Notes under the pieces: generated by a model
The model's database searches: none
Seen by the model: the letters and a program-made list of their open reading frames with translations, nothing else
Told to the model about the DNA's origin: nothing
Position numbers and translations under genes: made by a program
Shown here: one piece after another, positions 36,638 through 45,242 of the stretch
Layout of the letters: every line of letters starts with the position of its first letter
Numbering within the stretch: position 1 is the first letter of the stretch
Assembly: GCF_024741235.1 (NCBI RefSeq)
Contig: NZ_JANSKA010000004.1
Span: 1-64,000, forward strand
Length of the DNA: 64,000 nt
From: Tractidigestivibacter montrealensis
GTDB taxonomy: Bacteria > Actinomycetota > Coriobacteriia > Coriobacteriales > Atopobiaceae
Reading direction: 5' to 3'

Positions 36638-38074
36638 ATGGATGTGTTTTTCGCTGGTCTAAAATCATTCTTTGACGCATTTGGCAACTATATTACGGTG
36701 CCAATCATCATCTACATCATCTGTCGCATTTTCAAGACACCACGCAAGCGCGCATTTCAGTCTGCAGTTCTCGTCGGCGTTGGCCTTAAGGGCATGGCAT
36801 TCATTACTTCGGGCTTTGGTGGAGTTCTCACCCCGGTTGTCCAGCAGATGGTCAACAACTCTGGTCTCAATAGGCCCGCGCTGGATATCGGTTGGCAGGC
36901 GGTCGCAGCAGTCGCCTACTCGACCCAAATCGGCATGGCCTTTATTGGGATTGGCCTTCTCTTCCAGATAGTATTCTGGCTTTGCAAGGCAACAGACATC
37001 TTCATGCCGTCGGATCTTTGGAACAACTACTCCATCTCCGTTTGGGGGTCGATGTTCTTCCTTTTGACCCAGAACATCTGGATGGCATTTCTCCTGATGA
37101 TCTTCATCAACATGGTCACTCTCTTGATTGCTGAGTCCATTCAGAAGCGATGGTCGACGTATTACCACTATCCCAGCTGCGCGATGACAGCCCCTCACCA
37201 CAACGGTGACGCTCCGATGTATCTTGTCCTCAACATCCTCTTCTCGAAGATGGGTATGGATAAGATCAAGGCGAATCCCCAGGACATTCGTAAGAAGATC
37301 GGATTCATGGGCGAGCCCATGTACATCGGTTTGATTGTGGGCCTCATCCTTGGCGTTGTTGGAAACTTTACGCAGCTCAACTCTTTTGCCGGCTGGGGCT
37401 CCATCGCCAACGTCGCAGTTACCTGCGCTGCTGTCATGGCTATCTTCCCTCGCATCGCCGGAATGTTTGCTGCCGGCTTTGGAGCACTGACTGAGTACTC
37501 CAGGAAGACCATGGCGAAGACGAAGTATGGTAAGGATCGCGAGTTTATCGTGGCGGTCAATGATGCTCTGGGCTATGGCGAGGCGGCTACTCTCACTACT
37601 GGCCTGCTGGTCATTCCGTTCGCCCTGCTTGTTGCCTTTGTCCTTCCTGGCAACCTCGTGATCCCCCTGATGGTCCTGCCTTCTCTGCCCTATATGGTTG
37701 AGGTTCCCGTCTCCCTTTCCAATGGCAACATCGTGAAGGCATGGCTGATGGCCATCATCGTCTTTAGTGCCAAGACTCTTATGGCTTCCTACTGGGCAGC
37801 AACCTTCACCCAGGTTGCAGCCGAGGTTGGTTTCGAGGCAGCAACCCAGGCAGTGGCCGGCGGAACCTTCATCATTGGCTACATTATGTCCAACTGCACT
37901 GCAGGTCTCATTACCATGGCTTTCCTTACCATGAACCCCGTGATTATTGCCCTGACCGTGGCGGTGTATGTTGTCTTCTTTGTCCTTTTCAAGAAGAACA
38001 AGGTTCGCTTCCAGGATTACCTCGAGTTCCTTGCAACCGGTAAGAAGCCTGAAGTCGAGAAGGCCGCTGCATAG
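36638..38074 (+). CDS. PTS galactitol-family IIC permease
   Basis: A 478-residue GatC-type membrane protein with about 11 hydrophobic segments. It opens with FFAGLKSFFDAFGNYITVPI and contains VGLKGMAFITSGFGGVLTPV and YYHYPSCAMTAPHHNGDAPM, typical of the galactitol IIC family, which also serves other polyols and sugar acids. TAGGAGG precedes the ATG. It is followed by five catabolic enzymes. Confidence 0.92.
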   Translation: MDVFFAGLKSFFDAFGNYITVPIIIYIICRIFKTPRKRAFQSAVLVGVGLKGMAFITSGFGGVLTPVVQQMVNNSGLNRPALDIGWQAVAAVAYSTQIGMAFIGIGLLFQIVFWLCKATDIFMPSDLWNNYSISVWGSMFFLLTQNIWMAFLLMIFINMVTLLIAESIQKRWSTYYHYPSCAMTAPHHNGDAPMYLVLNILFSKMGMDKIKANPQDIRKKIGFMGEPMYIGLIVGLILGVVGNFTQLNSFAGWGSIANVAVTCAAVMAIFPRIAGMFAAGFGALTEYSRKTMAKTKYGKDREFIVAVNDALGYGEAATLTTGLLVIPFALLVAFVLPGNLVIPLMVLPSLPYMVEVPVSLSNGNIVKAWLMAIIVFSAKTLMASYWAATFTQVAAEVGFEAATQAVAGGTFIIGYIMSNCTAGLITMAFLTMNPVIIALTVAVYVVFFVLFKKNKVRFQDYLEFLATGKKPEVEKAAA

Positions 38075-38122
38075 CCGCTGAAGAGCACCTAACTACCGAA
38101 ACTTGCCAAGCGTTATTCAACA

Positions 38123-38155
38123 GTGCCTGCAGGGAAACCCCTGCCCTGCAGGCAC
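38123..38155 (+). terminator. Intra-operon 12-bp hairpin behind IIC
   Basis: A perfect 12-bp stem GTGCCTGCAGGG / CCCTGCAGGCAC with a 9-base loop lies between the IIC gene and the dehydrogenase gene. There is no T run. It may protect the transporter mRNA end or lower expression of the enzymes behind it. Confidence 0.6.
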
Positions 38156-38178
38156 CCGAACGAAGGGTGACTGCCACT

Positions 38179-39231
38179 ATGAAGTTCCTTGTGATTGGAG
38201 ATGTTGTTGTCCCCGTCGACCTTCTGGTCGAGGCGGCTAAGACGCTTGATCCTGACGCGGAGATCGAGACCTCCTATTGGGACACCGGTGCTCGGAGCGA
38301 GTTCAACAAGCACTCACTTAACCTTGAGAAGAACGGTCCCTCTGCAGAGCGTCCGCCGGCGGATGCATATGAGAAAATCGCCGATGCAGATGTCCTGCTT
38401 GTTCACTTCTGCCCGGTTGCGGAGGAGCTCATTGAAGCCGGCAAGAACCTGAAGCTCATTGGTACCTGCCGCGGAGGCATGGAGCACATTGACGTCCCGG
38501 CTGCAACGGCACATGGCATTCCCGTTATTCACTGTATTCGCAATGCCGAATGCACTTCCGACTTTGCGGTCGGGCTCATGTTCGCGGAGACCAGAAACAT
38601 TGCACGGGCGCACGCTGCGCTCAAGCAGGGTGTTTGGCGCAAGGATTACGTTAACTCGGGCTATACCACGTCGATGTGCGAGATGACGCTGGGTCTTGTT
38701 GGACTTGGCCACATTGGAAAGCTTGTCGCAAAGAAGTGTCTCGGTATTGGCATGAAGCGAGTCATTGCATATGACCCGTATTTGAAGCAAGAACAGCTAG
38801 ATGCAATCGGGCTGGACGTCCAGCTTGTAGACGAGGAGACCTTGTTCAGGGATTCGGACATCGTATCCCTGCATATGCGCCTTACGCCCGAGACTAAGGG
38901 ATGCATCAACGAAAGGCTCCTTTCGCTTATGAAGCCAACCGCGTATCTCATCAATACCTCGCGCGCGGGGGTGCTAGACAAGGACGCATTTGTTAAAGCA
39001 CTTCAGACTAGGTCTATCGGAGGTGCCGCTCTCGATGTTTTCTGGGAGGAACCCATTCCAGAGGGGGACCCGCTTCTTGAGCTTGACAACCTTACGATGA
39101 CGCCGCATACCGCAGGCAACGTAGTCGACGCTCTTCCCAAGAGTCCATTGCTTCTCGCCAAGAAGATTCGCGAGTACTGGGATACCGGTGAGAGCGACAT
39201 GGTCGTAAATCTGAAGGCTCTTCGCGCTTAG
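38179..39231 (+). CDS. D-isomer-specific 2-hydroxyacid dehydrogenase
   Basis: A 350-residue NAD-dependent dehydrogenase. The Rossmann loop is LGLVGLGHIGKLVAKK. NTSRAGVLDKDAFVKAL holds the catalytic Arg region, EEPIPEGDPL the Glu and MTPHTAGN the catalytic His. The N-terminal catalytic half is somewhat long, as in the phosphoglycerate/erythronate-type subgroup. It probably reduces or oxidises a sugar-derived 2-oxo/2-hydroxyacid in this pathway. ATG 38179 is chosen since the conserved part begins with it; GTG 38167 is an alternative. Confidence 0.9.
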   Translation: MKFLVIGDVVVPVDLLVEAAKTLDPDAEIETSYWDTGARSEFNKHSLNLEKNGPSAERPPADAYEKIADADVLLVHFCPVAEELIEAGKNLKLIGTCRGGMEHIDVPAATAHGIPVIHCIRNAECTSDFAVGLMFAETRNIARAHAALKQGVWRKDYVNSGYTTSMCEMTLGLVGLGHIGKLVAKKCLGIGMKRVIAYDPYLKQEQLDAIGLDVQLVDEETLFRDSDIVSLHMRLTPETKGCINERLLSLMKPTAYLINTSRAGVLDKDAFVKALQTRSIGGAALDVFWEEPIPEGDPLLELDNLTMTPHTAGNVVDALPKSPLLLAKKIREYWDTGESDMVVNLKALRA

Positions 39232-39281
39232 TTCATAGATCGACTTAGCTTTTATTGTTCATCGAATGAAAGGACGCAATC

Positions 39282-39947
39282 ATGATTATGCAGGAAGCCC
39301 GAGAGCAAATTGTCGAGTATGGCAAGAAGATGAGCGCAGCAGGGCTGTCTGTTGGTACATCGGGAAATATCTCGATTTATGATAAGGAAACAGGTTACAT
39401 GGCCATTAGTCCCTCAGGCCTTGGCTATTTTGACACTACTCCTGAGGACGTTGTCGTTATGGACCTTGACGGCAATATCATTGACGGCAAGCGCAAGCCT
39501 TCCTCCGAACACGGACTGCATACTATTTTCTATCGAAACCGTCCCGAGGCTGGAGCGGTTGTCCATACCCACTCTCCGTATTGCACTACGCTGGCATGCA
39601 TGGGGGAGACCATGAAGTCCGTTCACTACGTGATTATGGGAACGGGCGTTGAGGAGGTGCCGCTGACCCCTTACGTTACGTTCGGTACTCCCGAGCTTGC
39701 CGAAGCGGTGGGGGAGACTTTGAAGGCTAACCCGAAGACTCGGGCGACGCTTCTTGCCAACCATGGCATTGTCGTCTGCCAGGCCAACCTTCCGAAGGCC
39801 TTTGGCTTGGCAGTTAACTGCGAGTTTGTAGCTCAGGTCCAGTACCAGTGCCTGTGCGCTGGGAAGATGAACCACATATCCCACGAGGAAATGGAGAAGG
39901 CATTCGAGCGTTCGAAGACCTACGGTCAGGTGCCTGACAAGAAATAG
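39282..39947 (+). CDS. Class II aldolase (fuculose-phosphate aldolase/OtnC family)
   Basis: A 221-residue zinc aldolase of the AraD/FucA family. GTSGNISIYD binds the substrate phosphate, the catalytic Glu is in PSSEHGLHTI, and zinc His ligands are in VVHTHSPYCT and ANHGIVV. Members cleave L-fuculose-1-P, L-ribulose-5-P or decarboxylate 3-oxo-tetronate-4-P. Which one applies here cannot be told. GAAAGGA lies before the ATG. Confidence 0.9.
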   Translation: MIMQEAREQIVEYGKKMSAAGLSVGTSGNISIYDKETGYMAISPSGLGYFDTTPEDVVVMDLDGNIIDGKRKPSSEHGLHTIFYRNRPEAGAVVHTHSPYCTTLACMGETMKSVHYVIMGTGVEEVPLTPYVTFGTPELAEAVGETLKANPKTRATLLANHGIVVCQANLPKAFGLAVNCEFVAQVQYQCLCAGKMNHISHEEMEKAFERSKTYGQVPDKK

Positions 39948-39956
39948 CCACTCTCT

Positions 39957-39982
39957 GGGCCGGAGGCGATTGTCTCCGGCCC
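39957..39982 (+). terminator. Intra-operon 9-bp hairpin
   Basis: GGGCCGGAG pairs with CTCCGGCCC across 8 bases, 10 bases behind the aldolase stop. There is no T run, so it may be a stabiliser or weak pause. Confidence 0.5.
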
Positions 39983-40008
39983 GCTCTGACGAGGACGGAG
40001 TGACAAAA

Positions 40009-41034
40009 ATGCATGCTGCTGTTCTGTACGACCAACAGGACATTCGTATTGTCGAGCGGCCCATCCCGGAGCCAGGCGAGGGCGAAGTCGTTATCAAGAA
40101 TGTCGTCTCCACCACATGCGGGACTGACGTGAAGAACTACAAAAGGGGTTATCCACTTCTGAAACCCCCGCACCCATTCGGTCATGAGTTCTCTGGCGTT
40201 ATTGCCGCAACGGGTCTAGGAGTGGAGGGCTTTCATGAGGGTGACCGAGTAGCCGTCCACAACAGTGCCCCGTGCGGACGTTGCTATTGGTGCAAGCATG
40301 GACAGACATCCATGTGCGAGAATCTTCTGTTCAACCGAGGCTCGTATGCCGAATACGTAAAGGTTCCCCAGCGTATCGTTCAGCTCAATATGTTCCATAT
40401 GCCAGACGAAATGACTCATAAAACAGCGAGTCTGCTTGAACCATTCTCATGTGCCGTTTACGGAATCCAGAACTGTCCCATTTGTCTAGGGGACCTCGTC
40501 GTAATTAACGGAGCGGGTCCAATAGGCCTTATGTTCGCACGCCTTGCCGTGCTTGAGGGAGCTCAAGTACTTGTGACCGATCTTGCCGAGGGGAGATTGA
40601 AAGCAGCAAAGGCCATGGGGGCCTGGGGCACGCTCAATCTTACTGACATTGAAGATCCTGCGGCTGCGGTGCGCGAAAGCTTTGGATGTTCCAGAGGCGC
40701 TGACGTGGTGATTGAGTGCACGGGAAACTTGACAGTTTGGGAGCAAAGTCTCCGTATGGCAAGGAAGGGCGGCTTTGTTCTTTTATTCGGAGGGACGAAG
40801 CCCGGTAGCATTCTCAGCGTGGATGCAACGCTCCTTCATTACTCGCAGCTCACTATTAAAGGCGTGTTTCATACAACTCCGCTCAGCGTCTCTCAAGCCT
40901 TCAGACTTCTCGAGATGGGGGTTATCAACGATAAGGACTTTGTCCAGCATGAGTATCCCCTTGCTGAGCTGGAGAAGGCACTTCTCGAGCATGCCTCGGG
41001 TTCAGTAATCAAGAACGCGATTGTTTACGACTAG
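40009..41034 (+). CDS. Zinc-dependent medium-chain alcohol dehydrogenase
   Basis: A 341-residue MDR dehydrogenase of the sorbitol/threonine dehydrogenase group. Catalytic zinc ligands are Cys in TTCGTDVKNY and His-Glu in PFGHEFSGV. The structural zinc site is CGRCYWCKHGQTSMC. The cofactor loop is INGAGPIGLMFARLA. It likely oxidises a secondary alcohol of a polyol phosphate or sugar acid. ATG 40009 with ACGGAG eight bases before is preferred over GTG 40000. Confidence 0.9.
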   Translation: MHAAVLYDQQDIRIVERPIPEPGEGEVVIKNVVSTTCGTDVKNYKRGYPLLKPPHPFGHEFSGVIAATGLGVEGFHEGDRVAVHNSAPCGRCYWCKHGQTSMCENLLFNRGSYAEYVKVPQRIVQLNMFHMPDEMTHKTASLLEPFSCAVYGIQNCPICLGDLVVINGAGPIGLMFARLAVLEGAQVLVTDLAEGRLKAAKAMGAWGTLNLTDIEDPAAAVRESFGCSRGADVVIECTGNLTVWEQSLRMARKGGFVLLFGGTKPGSILSVDATLLHYSQLTIKGVFHTTPLSVSQAFRLLEMGVINDKDFVQHEYPLAELEKALLEHASGSVIKNAIVYD

Positions 41035-41052
41035 TTGTCCGAAGGGATTACT

Positions 41053-42210
41053 ATGAGACAGATTAAATTGGGAGCAGATAGAATCTATTTTGGCGAAGAT
41101 GCCGTCAAGGCACTTGCCGAGTTGCCTGCCGTTCGTAAGCGTGCGTATATTGTCATGAGCGGCACCATTCAGGAGGAGCTCGGCCAGCTCAAGGTTGTGA
41201 CAGATGTCCTGGAATCGGCTGGTTTCGCTTGGAAATCAAACACAAATGTTGAGCCGGAGCCCTGCTGGGAATCGGTACGTCAGGGTGTCGAGGAGATGCG
41301 TGAATTCGAACCCGACTGGGTGATTGGCTTCGGTGGCGGATCCGCTATGGATGCCGCAAAGGCCATGTGGGTCTTTTACGAGAATCCCCAATACAAGTCT
41401 CTTGAGGAAGTTATGCCCCCGGCGCCATTGGAGCTTCGCAAGAAGGCACGCGTTTGTTGTATCACTACGAGTGCTGGTACTGGCTCAGAGTGTACAAGGG
41501 CCGCGCTCATCAAAGATCCTGTTCAAAAGAGAAAGTACTCTGTGCGGGAGTACACGGGGAAACTGATTCCGGACGTTGCGATTCTCGACCCAATCTTCTC
41601 GGTCACCATGCCTCGTCGCGGTACCGTGGGATGCGGGATGGATGCTCTCACGCATGCCATCGAATCGTATGTGACTCCGCTTGCCAATCCATTCTCCGAT
41701 GCTCAGGCAATCGGAGCGTGGATTTATGGCTACCGTGCACTTCCCATCTGCGCGAACGAGCCCGATAATCTGCAAGCACGTGGGGACATGCTCGCAGCGT
41801 CATGCTTGGCAGGAATCTCGTTTTCAAACTGTGCGCTTGGAATATGTCATGGGGTGGCGCACACGTTTGGAGCGACGTATGGAATTCCCCACGGCCTTGC
41901 GAATGCTGTAGCGCTCCCGTACTCGATTGATTTTAATGCAAACCATGATAGTCATGCGAGGAAGCGCTACGAGGAACTCGCTACGTTTGTCGGCAAAAAT
42001 GATTTGAAGAAAACAATCATCGATCTCAGGAGGCAGCTCGACGTTCCCGCAACAATGAAGGAGCTTGTTCCTGACGAAGGTACGTTCAATACCGACTTCG
42101 ATACCCTCGTCCAGAAAGTACTCACGGATGTCGCGACTCCTGCAAACCCAGTAAAGATTACTGAGGAATATGCAAGCGAGATGCTTCGGCGAGTCTACTA
42201 CGGCGAATAG
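41053..42210 (+). CDS. Iron-containing alcohol dehydrogenase
   Basis: A 385-residue group III (Fe-type) alcohol dehydrogenase. The NAD loop is FGGGSAMDAAKAM. Iron ligands are in GMDALTHAIESY and GICHGVAHTFGATYGIPHG. It probably interconverts an aldehyde and alcohol of the pathway, for example a lactaldehyde- or glycolaldehyde-like product of the class II aldolase. GAAGGG precedes ATG 41053; TTG 41035 would only add six residues. Confidence 0.92.
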   Translation: MRQIKLGADRIYFGEDAVKALAELPAVRKRAYIVMSGTIQEELGQLKVVTDVLESAGFAWKSNTNVEPEPCWESVRQGVEEMREFEPDWVIGFGGGSAMDAAKAMWVFYENPQYKSLEEVMPPAPLELRKKARVCCITTSAGTGSECTRAALIKDPVQKRKYSVREYTGKLIPDVAILDPIFSVTMPRRGTVGCGMDALTHAIESYVTPLANPFSDAQAIGAWIYGYRALPICANEPDNLQARGDMLAASCLAGISFSNCALGICHGVAHTFGATYGIPHGLANAVALPYSIDFNANHDSHARKRYEELATFVGKNDLKKTIIDLRRQLDVPATMKELVPDEGTFNTDFDTLVQKVLTDVATPANPVKITEEYASEMLRRVYYGE

Positions 42211-42254
42211 ACAAATCCCATCCATCGTACGTAAGCTTTAGCAAGGAGAGAGCC

Positions 42255-43454
42255 ATGAAGATTACGAGCGTGGACGTCATTCGGACTTTCAAGGAGCCTT
42301 CCATCCCAGCTGAGGTTGCCGTGGGCAACGTCCCTTGGCATCCCGTGTTCGTGAGGATTAACACCGACGAGGGGATTTCCGGTCTCGGTGAGGTCGGCGT
42401 TGCGTACGGCAACGCTCAAACTGCTGGCTTTGGCATGGCAGTCGATTTTGCAAAGTGCATCGTTGGGCTGAACCCTATGAACAACGAGCAAATATGGGAC
42501 AGGCTTCACCGACTCACGTTTTGGGGCATGGGCAACGGTGGCGTCATCATGGCAGGCATCTCAGGCATAGATATTGCGCTGTGGGACATTAGGGGAAAGG
42601 CCCTCGGAGTTCCCGTCTATCAATTGCTGGGAGGCAAGACCAACACCAAGCTTCGTGCATATGCCTCTCAACTTCAGTTTGACTGGGGAAAGGTGTCAAA
42701 ATCTCTTGCGAAGCCTGAAGAGTATGCAGAGGCAATGCAGAAAGCAATGGCTGATGGCTTTGATTGTGTAAAGGTTGATCCAGTTGGATTTGACAAGAAC
42801 GGTGTGTGGATGGGCCGGTCAAGCAGGGGCATCCTTCAGCGCGATCAGATGGATTTGGCAGTCAAGCGCGTTGAAGCGATGCGCGAAGTCGGACCTGATG
42901 TGGATATCATTATTGAACTGCATGCACTCACGGATGCCACCACGTCTGTTCAGCTCGGAAGAGAACTCGAAAAACTCGGCTGCTTCTATTACGAGGAGCC
43001 AACTCAACCGCTGAATCCCAAGCTCTTCCGCGAAATTCACGATAAGGTAAGCATCCCGATTGCCACGGGTGAGAGGGTCTACACGCGCTGGGGTTACAGA
43101 CCATTCTTCGAGGACCATTCAATTAATATCATTCAACCTGACCTCTGTAACGTCGGAGGTATCACTGAGGGTAAGAAGATTTGCGACTACGCCCATGTCT
43201 ACGACATCGGCGTTCAGGTCCACTGCTGTGGCGGGCCAGTCTCTGCAAGTGCTGCACTTCAGCTTGAGGCCGTTATCCCTAACTTCGTGATTCACGAGCT
43301 TCATGCATCGGCACTGATTGAAGACAACATCCGGCTTTGCAAGAACGATTACGTTGCAAAGGGTGGGTACTTTGAGGTGCCCGAGGAACCCGGAATCGGT
43401 CAAGAGCTTACGGACTATGCGCTGTCTAATGCAGATGTGGTCACGGTTAAATAG
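42255..43454 (+). CDS. Enolase-superfamily sugar acid dehydratase (MR/MLE type)
   Basis: A 399-residue mandelate racemase/muconate lactonising enzyme family protein, with the capping domain first and the barrel after about residue 140. Metal ligands appear as IIIELHALTD (Glu), YYEEPTQPL (Glu) and IATGERVYT (Glu). QPDLCNVGG and HCCGGPVSASAAL complete the site. The E-x-H pair in ELH is typical of acid-sugar dehydratases such as the galactonate dehydratase group. It should dehydrate an aldonate to a 2-keto-3-deoxy acid, so the operon handles a sugar acid at some stage. AAGGAGAGAG precedes the ATG. It is the last gene of the operon. Confidence 0.92.
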   Translation: MKITSVDVIRTFKEPSIPAEVAVGNVPWHPVFVRINTDEGISGLGEVGVAYGNAQTAGFGMAVDFAKCIVGLNPMNNEQIWDRLHRLTFWGMGNGGVIMAGISGIDIALWDIRGKALGVPVYQLLGGKTNTKLRAYASQLQFDWGKVSKSLAKPEEYAEAMQKAMADGFDCVKVDPVGFDKNGVWMGRSSRGILQRDQMDLAVKRVEAMREVGPDVDIIIELHALTDATTSVQLGRELEKLGCFYYEEPTQPLNPKLFREIHDKVSIPIATGERVYTRWGYRPFFEDHSINIIQPDLCNVGGITEGKKICDYAHVYDIGVQVHCCGGPVSASAALQLEAVIPNFVIHELHASALIEDNIRLCKNDYVAKGGYFEVPEEPGIGQELTDYALSNADVVTVK

Positions 43455-43693
43455 GACTACCTGTTAAAAAAATAATTATAGCGGCATGACCTGGGTAACG
43501 GACTTTGGTTACGTTGCCCGGGTTACTCATCTGTTCCGCAAGTAGTCTTGAGATAGGAAATAGCCCCAGTTCTTTAGAAGAGGGCCCTTCTCGTACTGAC
43601 ATGCTTAAAGTTGAAACATATTCAGGATAAATGTTCGAGAGAGGGGGTGGCGAGGCAAATGACAATGAAAAATACTCTAAATAGTCCAAAGCA

Positions 43694-44242
43694 ATGGCGG
43701 ATACCTCTCTTCTAGAGAAGTTACAAAGGCATGGATACCTCGGCGGGAACTCTCAGAAGCTGTCGAGGGTGGGATAATAATCCAAATTGATCGTGGCCTC
43801 TACGCTATGCCAGAGACGTGGGAAGATTCCTTGGTTGTGACGCAGTGCCGCTATGCGCGAGGGATTTTTGCCGACAATTCTGCATTGTGGCTTCAGGATC
43901 TCTCCGAGCGAGCGCCTCTCTCACTATGACTTTTCTTCGAAGTTGCAACAAGTCGTCGGCAAAGGCTGCGGGCATAATTTGCCATCGTGCGCCACCAAAG
44001 TACTCGAACTCGGCATTTGTAGCGCGATTACCCCCCATGGCAACGCCGTGTGTGCGCATGACGCAGAGAAGTCACTATGCGATGTGGTGCGTGGGCAGAG
44101 AACCGCGGACCTCCAGATTGTGATTCCGGCAATGCGCATGTACATAGGTAGCGACAGATGCGATCCGCCAAAGCTTATAGCATATTCCAGGCATCTTGGA
44201 GTTGGGAGAAAGATTAGCGGGTACTTGGAGGTGCTGCTGTGA
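43694..44242 (+). pseudogene. Decayed AbiEi-type antitoxin gene
   Basis: The start MADTSLLEKLQRHGYL fits the AbiEi helix-turn-helix. A frameshift leads to RELSEAVEGG and then DRGLYAMPETWEDS, followed by TQCRYARGIFADNSALWLQD, the signature of the AbiEi antitoxin (DUF4095-like) domain. A second shift near 43925 gives MTFLRSCNKSS, and a third near 44005 gives LGICSAITPHGNAVCAHDAEKSLCD, ending in VGRKISGYLEVLL. At least three frame changes show it is dead. No AbiEii toxin gene follows, so the pair has been lost. The 239 bases before it (43455-43693) hold no other feature. Confidence 0.78.
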
Positions 44243-44403
44243 GGACCATCAACGTGACTTCTCCCCTAGGAGTTTCCCGTTGCGTCCGTGTCCCCTTTGC
44301 CTGAGAACTGACGCCAGGCGGTATTCTTTGTTGCCACGACAACATTCCTTTTCGCCACAGCGGGGCACCATTGCCTTGTCACCGTAAGAGAGGAGTGTCG
44401 CGT

Positions 44404-45054
44404 ATGAATGAGACCGCGGGACACACATTTGATATTGCCGCAGACAATCCGCCTGTCGCGGGCTGCACGGTTTCGCATCCGGTTTGGGAGGCCGGTGGAA
44501 ACGGCCTCTCGTACTTTAGCCTTGGCGCCGGGACCGACATCAGCGCCGAGCTCTACGACTATCACAGGCTGGAGCTCGTTGTTGCCGGCGAGGCGCAGAT
44601 CACGGGTGCCGCACCTGCCGTTGCCGCTGCGGGCCAGGCAGTGGTCACGCCCACGAATGTCCCCGTGGGCATGCGCGCCGAGAAGGATACCGTTTACGTT
44701 GAGCTTTCGCTCGAGAAGGGAACCACCATGAACAACGTCATCAAGCCAGGCGAGGCGTTCACTCTAAAGGACCTCATCCCTTACCAGGACGGGCGCATCG
44801 TGAACATGGACCTGGCACACAACGACAGCATGAAGTTCGTGCTCATGAGCTTCGATGCCGGCACCGGCCTCTCCGAGCACGCCGCCCCTGGTGATGCCCT
44901 CGTGTTTGCGCTGGACGGCGAGGCAACCATCACCTACGAGGGCGTCGAGAACCTCGTCCGCGCTGGACAGACCTTCAAGTTTGATGCAGGCGGCCGTCAC
45001 GCCGTGCGCGCTGACAAGCGCTTCAAGATGGCGCTGCTGGTCACGCTGGCGTAG
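44404..45054 (+). CDS. Double cupin domain protein
   Basis: A 216-residue protein built of two small cupin halves. The first includes LSYFSLGAGTDISAELYDYH, and the second SFDAGTGLSEHAAPGDALVF with a later GRHAVRADK. His residues in the second half could bind a metal. Function is not known; relatives are small-molecule binders or isomerases. GAGAGGAG precedes ATG 44404. It opens the GC-rich backbone behind the AT-richer segment. Confidence 0.87.
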   Translation: MNETAGHTFDIAADNPPVAGCTVSHPVWEAGGNGLSYFSLGAGTDISAELYDYHRLELVVAGEAQITGAAPAVAAAGQAVVTPTNVPVGMRAEKDTVYVELSLEKGTTMNNVIKPGEAFTLKDLIPYQDGRIVNMDLAHNDSMKFVLMSFDAGTGLSEHAAPGDALVFALDGEATITYEGVENLVRAGQTFKFDAGGRHAVRADKRFKMALLVTLA

Positions 45055-45149
45055 GGCCATACGTCAGGTCACGCTGAGCTAAAATCCAACACATAACAAC
45101 GTAATATCCGAGAAAAACGTCGAGTTTCGGCCCGTGAGCATCGGTGGGG

Positions 45150-45213
45150 GAGCCCGTCGGCACCAGCGAGGAGCCCGTCGGCATCTGCGGGGGAGCCCGC
45201 TGGCGCCGGTGAG
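45150..45213. repeat. Three tandem 21-22-bp repeats
   Basis: The unit GAGCCCGTCGGCAYCnGCG occurs at 45150 and 45171, and a diverged copy (GAGCCCGCTGGCGCCGG) at 45193. They lie between the convergent cupin and kinase genes, after an ACACATAACAACGTA stretch shared with 15281-15295. Confidence 0.65.
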
Positions 45214-45242
45214 CTCTTCCGCCGCCAGCGGCACCCGCGTCC

